A stretch of 64,000 nucleotides of DNA from Chloroflexota bacterium (GCA_026004015.1 BPIH01000003.1:124001-188000), one strand, 5' to 3'. Counted from the stretch's first letter, positions 1 to 8,562 are shown. The notes: a model not told the origin generated them from the sequence alone. Made by a program: numbers and translations.

Positions 1-440
1 CGCAGACGAAGGTCGTAGGCGAGGCCGACGGCGAGCCCCACCGCCGCCAGTCCGGCGACGAGGGGGCTGATGGAGGCAGCGAGGCCGAGGCCGCCGATGG
101 CCGCCCCGGCGGCGAGCATCGTGGCCGACCCTCGCCCGAGGAGACCGAGGGGGAGCGGTTTCCGCCGGCCGGCGGCGCCGTCCCGTTCGGCGTCGACGAG
201 ATCGTTCGTCGCCCCGATGGCGAGCTGGAGCGCGGTCATGGCCAGCCCCAGCCGGAGGGCGAGGCCGGCCTCGGCGCCGGCGACGAGGGCGATGGCGGCC
301 GCGGTGAGGCCGTTCAACACCGATGGTCCCGGGTGGCCGACCCAGACGAGCCCGACGGCGCTCCGAAGGAGCCGGGACAGGTCGGTCGATTCGGGCAGGA
401 GGCCGCGGATCCCCGGCCCGCGGGAGGCTCCGTCCCAGCC
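1..440 (-). CDS. UbiA-family prenyltransferase (partial, C-terminus off the edge)
   Basis: Membrane prenyltransferase of the UbiA superfamily, which transfers a polyprenyl chain to an aromatic or related acceptor. Reading the minus strand gives a hydrophobic protein with a GHPGPSVLNG segment near the N-terminus and the first Asp-rich motif NDLVDAERD (around 200-225), the diphosphate/Mg2+ site of the family. The second Asp-rich motif would lie beyond the window. No in-frame ATG, GTG or close TTG precedes the conserved start, so the 5' end is unresolved; a small indel or a non-standard start is possible. It follows the 445-810 gene closely and is distinct from menA of the men operon. The acceptor substrate cannot be told. 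Confidence 0.7.
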
Positions 441-444
441 CGAG

Positions 445-810
445 CTAGACGTACACCAGCTCCTCGAAATTGGCGACGAGGTAGTCGATGAGTCGCTCGC
501 GGGCGTCCGGCACAAGGGTGCGCAGGCCGGCGACCAGGGCGTACAGGGTGATGGCCGGCACGACGAGCCGTCCGGCCGGATCGCGGCCGACGGTGGCCGG
601 CGGCCCCCCGCCGGCAGCGAACACCCGTTCGAATTCCCGTTCGCTGAGGCCGGTCGTCCGGAGCACATCCTCGACGACCCGGGCCACGCCGCGCCGGATG
701 GCGACGTCCCGCATGAGCTCGGCGGCCCAGGCGTCGATCTGGGCGTCGGGTTGCTCGGCGAGGCGGGCTCGGTATTCCTGGGGGCTGGCGGAGAGTCCGG
801 TGACGGTCAC
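445..810 (-). CDS. small conserved-looking protein of unknown function
   Basis: A 121-residue acidic, probably helical protein with no signal peptide or membrane segment. The GTG start at 810 is chosen because an AGGGAGGAA ribosome site lies just upstream; longer versions of the frame read into low-complexity sequence. It contains short helices rich in Arg/Glu (for example SEREFERVFAAGG) and ends FEELVYV. It lies between plsC and the UbiA-type gene on the same strand, so cotranscription is likely. I do not recognise the family, and no function is assigned. Confidence 0.6.
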   Translation of the reverse strand: MTVTGLSASPQEYRARLAEQPDAQIDAWAAELMRDVAIRRGVARVVEDVLRTTGLSEREFERVFAAGGGPPATVGRDPAGRLVVPAITLYALVAGLRTLVPDARERLIDYLVANFEELVYV

Positions 811-911
811 AGATTCCTCCCTGGGGACGATGCTGCTCCTCTGGAGTATGCCAGTCCGCCCGCTCGGGCGCGCCCGTACCCAGGGAGCAGTTGCCCCGCC
901 TCGGGTCGGCC

Positions 912-1595
912 TCAAGGTCGCCGACCGCCGGGCCAGTCGTTGAAGAGGTCCGTCAGCCAGCGACCAACGGGTCCCGGGGGCGCCAGGTCGGGGGCGTCGG
1001 CGACGAGTCCGAGGAGCTCGTTCCGGCACGCCTCACTCAGACCGTCGACGGCGGCCCGTCGCGCCGGCCCCCGGGGCGGAACGATCGGTCGTCCGACGCG
1101 GATCCGGACCCGCCGGCCGAGGGCGAGCCAGGTCGTCCCGATGATGGCCACGGGGACGAGGGGGACCCCGGCTCGAATGGCCAGATGGGCAGGACCGTCG
1201 AGGAGGGGCAGGATCTCCCGTTCATGGGCGTGGATCCGGCCCTCGCCGGCGATGGCGAGGCGCTCGCCCCGAGCGAGGATCGCCTCGGCCCGCCGAAGGG
1301 CCGCGAGGGGACGCCCGGGCGGTGCCGGGACGGCGAGCGCCGACAGGGTGATCAGCCGGTTGCGGACCCCCCTCGACATGTCGGCCTCGAGGGGGCCGAA
1401 GAAGTACGTCGTCGGTCGAGACGGCAGAGCGGCGAGGAGGACGATCGGGTCGGCCCAGTTGGCGTGACTGAAGCAGAGGACAGCGCCGCCCGGTGGCAGG
1501 TGCTCGAGCCCTTCCACCCGGACCCGAAGGTAGGCGCGGGTCAGGAGACGAGCAACGAGGCGGGCGAGGGCCTGGCGGAGGCCCGCCCCAGACAC
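912..1595 (-). CDS. plsC: 1-acyl-sn-glycerol-3-phosphate acyltransferase (PlsC-like)
   Basis: Lysophospholipid acyltransferase of 227 residues, expected to acylate lysophosphatidic acid at the inner membrane surface. The catalytic HX4D motif is SHANWAD (His44-Asp49), and the acceptor-binding motif appears as GEGR at about 117-120, a variant of EGTR. VPVAII further on matches the late conserved block. The GTG at 1595 is chosen: it starts 15 nt after the stop of the upstream gene and directly precedes the conserved N-terminal helix. Length fits short PlsC proteins. It sits between two small unknown genes on the same strand. Acyl donor and exact lyso-lipid are not evident. Confidence 0.8.
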   Translation of the reverse strand: MSGAGLRQALARLVARLLTRAYLRVRVEGLEHLPPGGAVLCFSHANWADPIVLLAALPSRPTTYFFGPLEADMSRGVRNRLITLSALAVPAPPGRPLAALRRAEAILARGERLAIAGEGRIHAHEREILPLLDGPAHLAIRAGVPLVPVAIIGTTWLALGRRVRIRVGRPIVPPRGPARRAAVDGLSEACRNELLGLVADAPDLAPPGPVGRWLTDLFNDWPGGRRP

Positions 1596-1609
1596 CGTCG
1601 CTCGCCGCT

Positions 1610-2092
1610 TCAGTCGCGCGCGGGCATCGCCCGACCGCGTCGCCCGGCCACGGCGGTCGCTGCCGTGCCGGTCTCGGGTACGCCGCGGCCGTCGACGGCG
1701 TCGAGGAGCCGTCGAACGAAGGCGGTGATCCGGTCGGCCTCGGCATCGACACCTCGGAGGACGATGCCCTCGACCTGGAGGCTGACGAACCGATGGCCGC
1801 CCTGGCTCTCGACGGCGAGGTCGCCGATCTGGACCCGCGACCAGCGAACGAGCTTCGCCGCCACCCGCGGCCCCTCCCCGGGGACGCTCACCCGGACGTT
1901 GGCCTCGACGAGGCCAGCGGGCGTCGGGGCGAGGAGGGTCCAGCGAACGCCCGGATCGTCGCCCCAGTGGATCCAGCACTCGGGATCGCGGCCGGCTCCG
2001 AGGCTCTCGAGGACGGGTTCGAGGACGGCCAGGACCTTCGTCGAGGCTGCGTCCTTGCTCGGGGCCGTCGCTCGCCACTCGCTCAACCGCAT
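1610..2092 (-). CDS. conserved hypothetical protein, soluble
   Basis: 160-residue protein starting ATG at 2092, with several alternating beta-type stretches (for example VRWTLLAPTPAGLVEANVRV and HRFVSLQVEGIVLRG) and no membrane segment. It looks like a small alpha/beta domain, with a disordered Gly/Arg/Ala tail after residue 140. It is the first gene of the leftmost minus-strand group and precedes plsC by 14 nt, so the two are probably in one transcript. I do not recognise the family; a lipid-related role would rest on neighbourhood only. Confidence 0.55.
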   Translation of the reverse strand: MRLSEWRATAPSKDAASTKVLAVLEPVLESLGAGRDPECWIHWGDDPGVRWTLLAPTPAGLVEANVRVSVPGEGPRVAAKLVRWSRVQIGDLAVESQGGHRFVSLQVEGIVLRGVDAEADRITAFVRRLLDAVDGRGVPETGTAATAVAGRRGRAMPARD

Positions 2093-2735
2093 CGTCGCGC
2101 TGCTCCCTCTGCTCGTCGATGGAGGCTACCACGCTCGACGACGAGTGAGGCGGAAGACGAGCCAGCGACCTCCCTGGGCTCCCATCGCCCCCGAACCTCC
2201 TCGGCGGGCCCGCGATGCTCCGTGGGCTCCGTGGCTCCCGCTCCCCCTGGCTGCCCGCCCCCCTGGCTCGCCCCTCCCTGTGGCTGACCCCTCCCCCTGG
2301 CTGCCTGGCGTCGAATTCGTGACCGGACTGCACCTTTCCGGCACCGGCGTGCGTGGGAGGCACATCCTGGCCGGGGCTGGCCTGGCGGCGGGAGCGTCGA
2401 CGGACTCGCCGAACCCCTCCGGACGCTCGGCTCCAGGGTCGGACGGGCAGTCGGCCGGCCGGAGCTGCCGGATCCGTGACCCCGGCGGCACGGAATCGAC
2501 AGGGCGGGCCAGCCAGTCGGCTCGGGCGGCACCAGGATGTGCACGGGAAGCACGGCCATCGCCGGGATGCCCCGTAGCCCGAGTGCCCGAGGGGGGCCGG
2601 CCGCGCCGCCTCGGCCGCGCCGACCGCGCCGCGGCGCCCGGTTGAAATCGCGGCCCTGACGGGCGATCATTGGCCCCGACCCGGCCCAGCGCGCCGAGCC
2701 GAGCGCGCAACCCGGGTCGTCGCGACGGAGGGTTC
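2093..2735. other. intergenic stretch without a recognisable gene
   Basis: Divergent intergenic region of about 640 bases. Open frames run through it on both strands, but their translations are low-complexity Pro/Arg/Gly/Ala without start signals. Around 2226-2310 a C-rich unit resembling CCCCCTGGCTGCCCGCC recurs imperfectly four or five times. No tRNA, clear promoter or terminator was seen. Confidence 0.4.
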
Positions 2736-3707
2736 GTGATCCGCTTCGACGACCGCCTCATCGTTTGGGCTGTCTTCTTCCTCACTCTCGGCCTCGTTCC
2801 CCTCGCGGTCCGCTCGGGCCTCGTTGCGACCGACGTCCGCTGGTGGGAGCTCTGGCCGCTCCTCCTCATCGGCTGGGGACTCTCGCTCCTCCTTCGGGCG
2901 ACCCCCGGGCGGATCCTCGGTGGCCTCCTCGTGGCGGGAACCCTCGGCGCCATGCTCGGCGGAGCCCTGACCGCCGGTTTGGACATCGGTCGGATCGGGC
3001 TCGCGTGCGGCCGGTCGGACGGCAGCGCCTTCGCCGGCCAGAACGGCGCCTTCCCTGGTCCCCGCGCCGCCGTCGACCTCGAGCTCAGCTGCGGCGAGCT
3101 CACCGTCGTCGCTCGGCCGGGAAGCGGCTGGTCGGTCTCGGGCACCGCGCCGGGCGGCCAGTCGCCGATTATCGAGGGCGACGCCGACCGCCTGACCGTC
3201 CGCTCGATGAGCGAGCGGCGAGGGTTCTTCTGGCTCTTCGACGCCTCCGAAGCCTGGCGGGTGGAGCTGCCGACGGAGGTCGTCCTCGACCTCTCGGTCA
3301 CCCTGAACGCCGGCGAGGCGGCCATCGATCCCGGCCCAGCCCGGCTGGACCGGGCTTCGATCACCCTGAATGCCGGCTCGGCCACCCTGGACCTCGACAC
3401 GGCGAGCCTCGACGCGCTGTCGGCCACGGTGAACGCGGGATTCCTCGTCGTCCGGCTCCCGGCGGCCGATCTCTTCGGCAGCCTGACGGTGAACGCCGGC
3501 TCCATTGCCATCTGCGCCCCGCCCGGCGTCGGCCTCCGGCTGACGACGAACGAGGACCGGCTCGGAGCCTTCGACTACCCGGGCCTGACCCGGACCGGGA
3601 ACACTTGGACGAACACCGAGTACGCGACCGCTGCCGTCCGCATCGACCTCTCGACGACGGCGAACGCCGGCGCGATTTCCCTCGACACCGACGAGGCCTG
3701 CCGATGA
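2736..3707 (+). CDS. LiaF-like envelope protein with NAG-repeat beta domain
   Basis: 323-residue membrane protein. The GTG at 2736 follows a GGAGGG ribosome site. Three N-terminal hydrophobic segments (about 8-30, 38-53, 60-82) resemble the LiaI/DUF5668 membrane region. The rest is a repetitive beta domain in which the motif (T/S)(L/V)NAG recurs about five times at roughly 20-45 residue spacing (TLNAGEA, TLNAGSA, TVNAGFL, TVNAGSI, TANAGAI). This is the pattern of DUF4097/LiaF 'toastrack' domains, which are linked in other bacteria to envelope-stress sensing. The next gene overlaps by 4 nt. No two-component partner is adjacent, so the sensory role is inference. Confidence 0.65.
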   Translation: MIRFDDRLIVWAVFFLTLGLVPLAVRSGLVATDVRWWELWPLLLIGWGLSLLLRATPGRILGGLLVAGTLGAMLGGALTAGLDIGRIGLACGRSDGSAFAGQNGAFPGPRAAVDLELSCGELTVVARPGSGWSVSGTAPGGQSPIIEGDADRLTVRSMSERRGFFWLFDASEAWRVELPTEVVLDLSVTLNAGEAAIDPGPARLDRASITLNAGSATLDLDTASLDALSATVNAGFLVVRLPAADLFGSLTVNAGSIAICAPPGVGLRLTTNEDRLGAFDYPGLTRTGNTWTNTEYATAAVRIDLSTTANAGAISLDTDEACR

Positions 3708-4072
3708 CCACGCCGCCGCCCATCGACCACCCCGACCAGGAAGGCGCGCGACCGGCCCGTTGGGACGCCCCGACGGCCGCCGAACCCCAAACCCCCGCCA
3801 CGGCGACGGCTCCCGATGGCGAGCCCCCGCCGCCCGAGCCGCCTGCGACCGCCGAGTCCGGCCCACCGCCGAGGGGTCCGCGCGAGCCGGGTCGCGGCCG
3901 GCGAGATCTCCCGATCTTCGGCCTCGTCCTCGTGCTTCTCGGTCTCGGCCTCCTCCTTGAGCGTCTCCTCCCCGGGCTCGCCCTGGCGGACGTCTGGCCC
4001 TACGGCTCGATCGCTCTCGGGCTCGCCCTCGCCCTCGCCTCGGTCCGCGCCGGTTCGGAGCGGGGCGGCTGA
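3704..4072 (+). CDS. small two-helix membrane protein (DUF5668-like)
   Basis: 122-residue protein whose ATG overlaps the stop of the preceding gene (ATGA), so the two are translationally coupled. Residues 1-66 are Pro/Glu/Ala-rich and probably disordered. Two hydrophobic helices follow (about 70-92 and 98-116), with the charged LLERLLPG turn between them, which matches the short LiaI-like membrane module of the upstream protein. It probably acts with that protein in the envelope. Function is not established. Confidence 0.6.
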   Translation: MTTPPPIDHPDQEGARPARWDAPTAAEPQTPATATAPDGEPPPPEPPATAESGPPPRGPREPGRGRRDLPIFGLVLVLLGLGLLLERLLPGLALADVWPYGSIALGLALALASVRAGSERGG

Positions 4073-4144
4073 CGAACGGCCGCTCCGTCGACGGCCACCG
4101 AGGGCCGCCGGTGGAGCGCGGGGAAGCGCCGAGCCGGCTCGGGA

Positions 4145-5062
4145 CTAGCCCGGCGGGGGGTTCGATCCTTCGGGCGTCGCCCGCTCGGCCACGATGAGGG
4201 CCCCGAGGACCCCCGCCCGGTCGCCGAGGCCCGGCCGGACGAGGAAGTCCTCGCCCCGGTGCTCGGCGAGGCCCGGGTAGTCGCCGAGGCTGCGGACGAG
4301 CTCCGCCCGGGTCGCTTCCAGGAGTCCCGGGAGCTCCGGGACACCGCCGCCGAGGACGATTCGCTCAGGGGCGAGGGCATACACGAGGGCCCGGAGACCG
4401 AGGGCGAGGTAGGCCGCTTCGAGGCGGACGGCGGCGGCGAGATCGGCGCCCGTCAGGGCCTCGGGCGGGCGTCCGAAGCGGCCGGCGAGGGCGGGGCCGC
4501 AGGCAAAGCCCTCCCAGCAGTCGCGGTGGTAGCGACACGTCCCGGCGAAGTCGTCACCGGCCAGCCGCGGAACGGCAAGGTGGCCCATTTCGGGATGGCC
4601 GAGGCCGGCGACGAGGCGGCCGTCGACGACGGCACCGCCCCCGATGCCGGTCCCGACGGTGACGTAGACGAAGGACCGGTAGCCCCGGGCAGCGCCCCAG
4701 CGACCCTCGCCCAGGGCGGCCGCGTTCACGTCGGTCTCGATGGCAACCGGGAGACCGAGCCCGTCCCGAAGCGGGCCCACAACGTCGACCCCGCTCCAAC
4801 GGGCCTTCGGGGTGTGGAGGATGCGCCCGTAGTCGGGATGGGTCGGCCGAAGCTCGAGGGGGCCGAAGGAGCCGACGCCGACGGCCCGGATCGGTTCCCC
4901 GGCGGCGACGGCCTCGCGGAAGAAGTCGACGACGGCGGCCAGAGTGGGGCCCGGCTCGCCGGTCGGTATCCGGGTCGTCCGACGGACGTCGTCGGGACCC
5001 GAGCCGACGAGGCAGACGAACTTCGTGCCACCGGCCTCGACGGCACCGTAGACGGTCGCCAT
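4145..5062 (-). CDS. ROK-family sugar kinase, fructokinase-like
   Basis: 305-residue cytoplasmic kinase that phosphorylates a hexose with ATP. The N-terminal GAVEAGGTKFVC phosphate-binding loop, a catalytic-region ETDVNAAALGE, the GTGIGGGAVVDG loop and a zinc-site block GTCRYHRDCWEGFACGPAL are all visible. GHPEMGH before the zinc block and the CRYHRDCWEG pattern resemble ROK fructokinases (ScrK/GmuE type) more than glucokinases. The ATG at 5062 is the natural start. It is transcribed divergently from the arsR-type regulator, sharing about 80 bp. A TACGAT -10-like element lies 8 nt before the start codon. Confidence 0.85.
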   Translation of the reverse strand: MATVYGAVEAGGTKFVCLVGSGPDDVRRTTRIPTGEPGPTLAAVVDFFREAVAAGEPIRAVGVGSFGPLELRPTHPDYGRILHTPKARWSGVDVVGPLRDGLGLPVAIETDVNAAALGEGRWGAARGYRSFVYVTVGTGIGGGAVVDGRLVAGLGHPEMGHLAVPRLAGDDFAGTCRYHRDCWEGFACGPALAGRFGRPPEALTGADLAAAVRLEAAYLALGLRALVYALAPERIVLGGGVPELPGLLEATRAELVRSLGDYPGLAEHRGEDFLVRPGLGDRAGVLGALIVAERATPEGSNPPPG

Positions 5063-5108
5063 GGGGGGCCATCGTAGCGTGCCCGATCGACCGCGGTTAC
5101 GGGACGGC

Positions 5109-5137
5109 GTGACGCGAATGCAGATACCGGTTATCGT
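5109..5137 (+). promoter_or_regulatory. promoter of the mercury module with partial palindrome
   Basis: GTGACG at 5109-5114 and TATCGT at 5132-5137 are separated by 17 bp, giving a plausible sigma-70 promoter. The -10 ends 6 nt before ATG 5144, so the transcript would be leaderless. The spacer holds an imperfect palindrome, GATACCGGTTATC (5123-5135), in the place expected for an ArsR-family operator. Confidence 0.5.
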
Positions 5138-5143
5138 ATGGCC

Positions 5144-5554
5144 ATGCGGTACCTCCAAGCTCCTCCCATCGCCCGGAGCAACCTTCCGGCCGCCGCCCGG
5201 GAGGGCGCTCCCCTCCCCCGGCCGAAGGGCCTGGCGGCCTTCTTCCAGGGTCTCGCTGATCCGACCCGGATCCAGATCCTCGAGCTCCTTCGGGAGCGTC
5301 CGCGGACGGTCACCGAGCTCGTGGCCGAGCTCGGGCTCGCCCAGGGTCGGGTCTCGAGCCACCTCTCGTGCCTCCGCTGGTGCGGCTACGTGGTCGGCGA
5401 GGTCGACGGCCGCTTCACCCGCTACCGCCTCGTCGACGAGCGGGTTCGGACGATCCTCGACCTCGGCGAAGCGATCGTCCGCGACAACGCCGCCCGCCTC
5501 ACCTCGTGCCTCGTCCTCGCCGGCGAGGGGTTGACCGGTGCCGCCGATCGATGA
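5144..5554 (+). CDS. ArsR/SmtB-family metal-sensing repressor, CmtR-like
   Basis: 136-residue winged-helix regulator. LADPTRIQILELL (about 38-49) and the recognition helix GRVSSHLSCLRWCGYV are typical of ArsR proteins. Cys76 and Cys80 in and after that helix plus Cys122 near the C-terminus reproduce the spacing of the Cys57/Cys61/Cys102 site of the Cd/Pb sensor CmtR. The partner genes are a MerP-like protein and MerA, so Hg(II) or another thiophilic metal is the likely inducer. ATG 5144 is preferred over ATG 5138 because the -10 element abuts the latter and there is no ribosome site. ArsR-type rather than MerR-type control of mer genes is known in actinobacteria. Confidence 0.8.
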   Translation: MRYLQAPPIARSNLPAAAREGAPLPRPKGLAAFFQGLADPTRIQILELLRERPRTVTELVAELGLAQGRVSSHLSCLRWCGYVVGEVDGRFTRYRLVDERVRTILDLGEAIVRDNAARLTSCLVLAGEGLTGAADR

Positions 5555-5648
5555 CGACCCTCCCGGCAGATGCCGCGGCGCTGCCGGCCGTCGGTTCGCT
5601 GCCGAACACCTGCCGAACACCGTGATCCCAGTAGGAAGGAGTCCCGCC

Positions 5649-5951
5649 ATGACGGACGCGCAACCCGTCGTCCTCATCGACCTCGGCGTCGGGGGCATGA
5701 CCTGCGACGACTGCGTCGTCCGGGTCAAGAGCGCCCTCGAAACCGTCCCCGGCGTCGAAGCCGCCGCCGTCGATCTCGCCTCCCGGAGCGCCGTCGTCCG
5801 AGCCCGAGCGGACGTCCCCGGGACGCAGCTCGCCGCCGCCGTCCGGGAGGCCGGGCCTCCGGCCGGCCACCGCTACAACGCCTTCGAGCGCGGTCGGCGG
5901 CCGGTCGAGTCGCTGACCGGGCCGTCCGAGCCCACCGAAGGCGGACGCTGA
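5649..5951 (+). CDS. heavy-metal-associated (HMA) domain protein, MerP/NmerA-like
   Basis: 100-residue protein with one HMA domain. The metal-binding GMTCDDC motif places the ligands at Cys19 and Cys22, followed by the usual VKSALETVPGVEAAAVDLASR segment. There is no signal peptide, so unlike classical periplasmic MerP it is cytoplasmic. ATG 5649 follows AGGAAGGAG. It lies 95 nt after the regulator and 1 nt before merA. MerA here lacks the N-terminal HMA domain seen in many MerA proteins, so this separate protein probably delivers Hg(II) to it. The C-terminal 25 residues are charged and probably disordered. Confidence 0.8.
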   Translation: MTDAQPVVLIDLGVGGMTCDDCVVRVKSALETVPGVEAAAVDLASRSAVVRARADVPGTQLAAAVREAGPPAGHRYNAFERGRRPVESLTGPSEPTEGGR

Positions 5952-5952
5952 G

Positions 5953-7383
5953 ATGGCGTCGAACGAACCCGACCTCCTCGTCGTCGGCTCGGGCTCGACG
6001 GCCTTCGCCGCAGCCATCGCCGCCCACGACCTGGGAGCCCGGGTCGTCATGGTCGAGCGGCGGACCCTCGGCGGGACGTGCGCCAACCGGGGCTGCCTCC
6101 CCTCGAAGAACCTCATCGAGGCCGCCCGGATCGTCCACGAGGCGGCCCATCCCCGCTACAAGGGCCTCGGCCCGGCCCGGATCGAGATCGACGCCGGGCG
6201 CCTTCTCGCCCAGAAGGACGCCGTCGTCCACGCCTACCGCGCGAAGAAGTACGCCTCCGTCGCCGACGCCCTCGACGGCGTCGAGGTCGTCACCGGCGAG
6301 GCCCGCTTCGTCGACCCGGCGACCGTCGCCGTCGGCGAGACGATCTTCCGGCCGGGCCAGGTCCTCGTCGCCAGCGGCTCCCGACCGGAGATCCCCCCGA
6401 TCCAGGGCCTCGCCGAGGTTCCCTTCCTGACGAGCGACCTCCTCGACGCCGACGAGGACGGTCGCCTCGTCGACATCCCCCCGTCCCTCGTCGTCCTCGG
6501 TGGCGGCTACATCGCCGCCGAGCTGGCCCAGCTCTTCGCTCGTCTCGGGAGCTCGGTCAGCATCATCGCTCGGTCCCGCCTCCTGAGCGATTTCGAACCC
6601 GAGCTCGGTACGGCCCTGGCGGCCGCCTTCCGGGCCGAGGGGATCGAGGTCATCGAGGGGGCCCGGATCGAGCGCGTGCAGCGTGACGGGGACGCGGTCG
6701 CCGTCGCCCTCGAGACCGCGGCGGGCGGACGGATCGTCCGGGGCGAGCGGCTCCTCGTCGCCACCGGGCGGCGGCCGAACACCGACGGCCTCGGCCTCGA
6801 GGCGGCCGGCGTCGCCACCGACGCCGACGGCTTCGTCATCGTCGACCCCGAACTGCGGACGAGCCAGCCCCACATCTGGGCCGCCGGCGACGTCATCGGG
6901 CGCCAGCACGGGTCGCAGATGGCGACCCCGGTCGGTGCCCGCCAGGGCCGGATCGTCGCCGAGAACGCCTTCGCGGGGGCGGGACGGCGCTTCGACGGGA
7001 CGGTCATCCCGCGGGCCGTCTTCACCGACCCGCCGATCGGGACGGTCGGACTGACCGAGGCCGAGGTCCGCGCCCGCCGCCTGCCGGCCGTCGTCGCCGC
7101 CACGCCCCTCGAGCACGTCCCCCGGGCCGGCGCCATCCACCGGACCGAGGGGCTCGTGAAGTTCGTCGCCTCGACCCTCGACGAGCGGGTCCTCGGCGTC
7201 CACATGATCGGCGAGGCGGCGGCCGAGGTCATCCACGAGGCGGCCATGGCCCTCCGCTTCCGAGCGACCCTGACCGACTTCGTCGACCTCATCCACGTCT
7301 ACCCGACCATGGCCGAGGCGCTGAAGATCGGGGCCCAGGCCTTCAGTCGGGACGTCTCGAAGCTCTCCTGCTGCGCCGAGTGA
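5953..7383 (+). CDS. merA: mercuric reductase
   Basis: 476-residue FAD/NAD(P)H disulfide oxidoreductase that reduces Hg(II) to Hg(0). Visible are the FAD-binding VVGSGSTAFAAAIAAHDLG, the redox site GGTCANRGCLPSKN (Cys43/Cys48), the NAD(P)-binding VVLGGGYIAAELAQLFARLG, and the FAD-site AAGDVIG. The diagnostic MerA tail is SCCAE (Cys473-Cys474), which passes Hg(II) to the active site. It is a short form without the NmerA domain; the adjacent HMA protein probably substitutes. It is separated by 1 nt from that gene. No merT transporter or merB lyase lies in the window. Confidence 0.92.
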   Translation: MASNEPDLLVVGSGSTAFAAAIAAHDLGARVVMVERRTLGGTCANRGCLPSKNLIEAARIVHEAAHPRYKGLGPARIEIDAGRLLAQKDAVVHAYRAKKYASVADALDGVEVVTGEARFVDPATVAVGETIFRPGQVLVASGSRPEIPPIQGLAEVPFLTSDLLDADEDGRLVDIPPSLVVLGGGYIAAELAQLFARLGSSVSIIARSRLLSDFEPELGTALAAAFRAEGIEVIEGARIERVQRDGDAVAVALETAAGGRIVRGERLLVATGRRPNTDGLGLEAAGVATDADGFVIVDPELRTSQPHIWAAGDVIGRQHGSQMATPVGARQGRIVAENAFAGAGRRFDGTVIPRAVFTDPPIGTVGLTEAEVRARRLPAVVAATPLEHVPRAGAIHRTEGLVKFVASTLDERVLGVHMIGEAAAEVIHEAAMALRFRATLTDFVDLIHVYPTMAEALKIGAQAFSRDVSKLSCCAE

Positions 7384-7527
7384 CCGGGACACCCCCGGCG
7401 ACGCCCGTGGCGGCCGTGGCGGCCCGGGGCGGCCCCTGGAGGGTGCCGTCGCGAGCGCCTGGGCGGCCGTCCTCGCCGGCGCAGGCGGGCGGAGGGTCGG
7501 CATCGCCGCCCGACGGGGCGCGGGTCG

Positions 7528-8418
7528 TCAGCCGATGGCGACGCCCGCCGCGGCAGCGTCCTCGGCCAGTGCCTCCAGGGCCCGGTCGTCGGTGGCCGAT
7601 GCCTGGAGGAGTCCGATGACCCGCCGGACCCCGAGGCCGGCGTAGGCGCGGAGCAGCTCGCGCCGGTCCTGGCCGGGCGTCCGCCAGTCGCGGCGGCCCC
7701 ACCAGACGTGGACGGAGACGGCAAGGGAGGCCGGGTCGCGGCCGATCTCTTCGCACCGGGAGCGGATGACCGGAAGGACCGCCTCGACCTCGGCCGGCCG
7801 CATCCCGTCGAGGTTGAGCTCGTCCGCGAAGCGGGCGGCAAGGCGCCAGGTCACATTCGGGCCGTTCCCGCCGACCATGATCGGGATCCGCGGCTCCTGG
7901 AGCCCCCGCGGCAGGTTGATCGCTCCGGCGACCCGGGCGTAGCGGCCCTCGTAGCTCGCCCGACCGGGGGCGAGCATCCGGCTGATGACCTCGAGACCGT
8001 CGGCCAGGGCGGCGAGCCGCTCCCGGGTCGGCGGGAAGCCGTAGCCGTAGGCGAGCCACTCGTCCTCCTTCCAACCGGCCCCGATGCCGAGCTCGTAGCG
8101 CCCGCCCGAGACGACGTCGAGGGTGCCTGCCATCTTCGCCGTCAGGGCCGGGTTCCGGAAGCCGTTGCAGATGACGATCTGGCCGAGCCGGACCCGGCTC
8201 GTCTCCCGGGCGAGGGCCGAGAGGGCGACGAAGGACTCGAAGGTGAGCTCGTCCTTCGGCTCCGGGACGGTGTGGAGGTGGTCGAAGAGCCAGATCGATT
8301 CGAAGCCGAGGCGCTCGGCCGACCGGGCGACCTCGACCGTTCGCGCCCAGGCCCGAGCGGGCTCCCAGCCGTCGTATTCGCCGGTCCAGCCCTGGGGGAC
8401 GATGACGCCGATCCGCAT
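7528..8418 (-). CDS. LLM-class flavin (probably F420)-dependent oxidoreductase
   Basis: 296-residue TIM-barrel protein of the luciferase-like monooxygenase family. The N-terminus MRIGVIVPQGWTGEYDG, the ESIWLFDHLHTVPEP segment, RVRLGQIVICNGFRNPALTAKMAGTLDVVSGGR and the IPIMVGGNGP motif are typical of the F420-dependent subgroup. ATG 8418 follows a GGAAAGGAG ribosome site. It is convergent with merA across about 140 bp. Cofactor assignment is by family resemblance, and the substrate is unknown; no F420 biosynthesis gene is in view. Confidence 0.8.
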   Translation of the reverse strand: MRIGVIVPQGWTGEYDGWEPARAWARTVEVARSAERLGFESIWLFDHLHTVPEPKDELTFESFVALSALARETSRVRLGQIVICNGFRNPALTAKMAGTLDVVSGGRYELGIGAGWKEDEWLAYGYGFPPTRERLAALADGLEVISRMLAPGRASYEGRYARVAGAINLPRGLQEPRIPIMVGGNGPNVTWRLAARFADELNLDGMRPAEVEAVLPVIRSRCEEIGRDPASLAVSVHVWWGRRDWRTPGQDRRELLRAYAGLGVRRVIGLLQASATDDRALEALAEDAAAAGVAIG

Positions 8419-8533
8419 CGTGCTCGTCGCTCCTTTCCGAGGCGGCACGGAGACGCGGCCGCCTCCGCGCGGTGAGGGGACGCCGTTCCGGCATCGTAGC
8501 GGGCCCGCCCCTCGCAACGCGGCCCCCGCCGTG

Positions 8534-8562
8534 TTGCTCCCACCCACCGGGCGGGCTACGCT
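8534..8562 (+). promoter_or_regulatory. sigma-70-type promoter of the histidine kinase gene
   Basis: TTGCTC (8534-8539) and TACGCT (8557-8562) are separated by exactly 17 bp. Transcription would start near 8569, upstream of the ATG at 8619 and its AAGGA ribosome site. This excludes GTG 8531, the only in-frame start for the kinase frame, and supports a frameshift early in the gene. Confidence 0.55.

Noticed and set aside
2093-2735. Long open frames on both strands in this gap
   Set aside because: Translations are low-complexity Pro/Arg/Gly with no start signals or domain; open frames are expected at this GC content.
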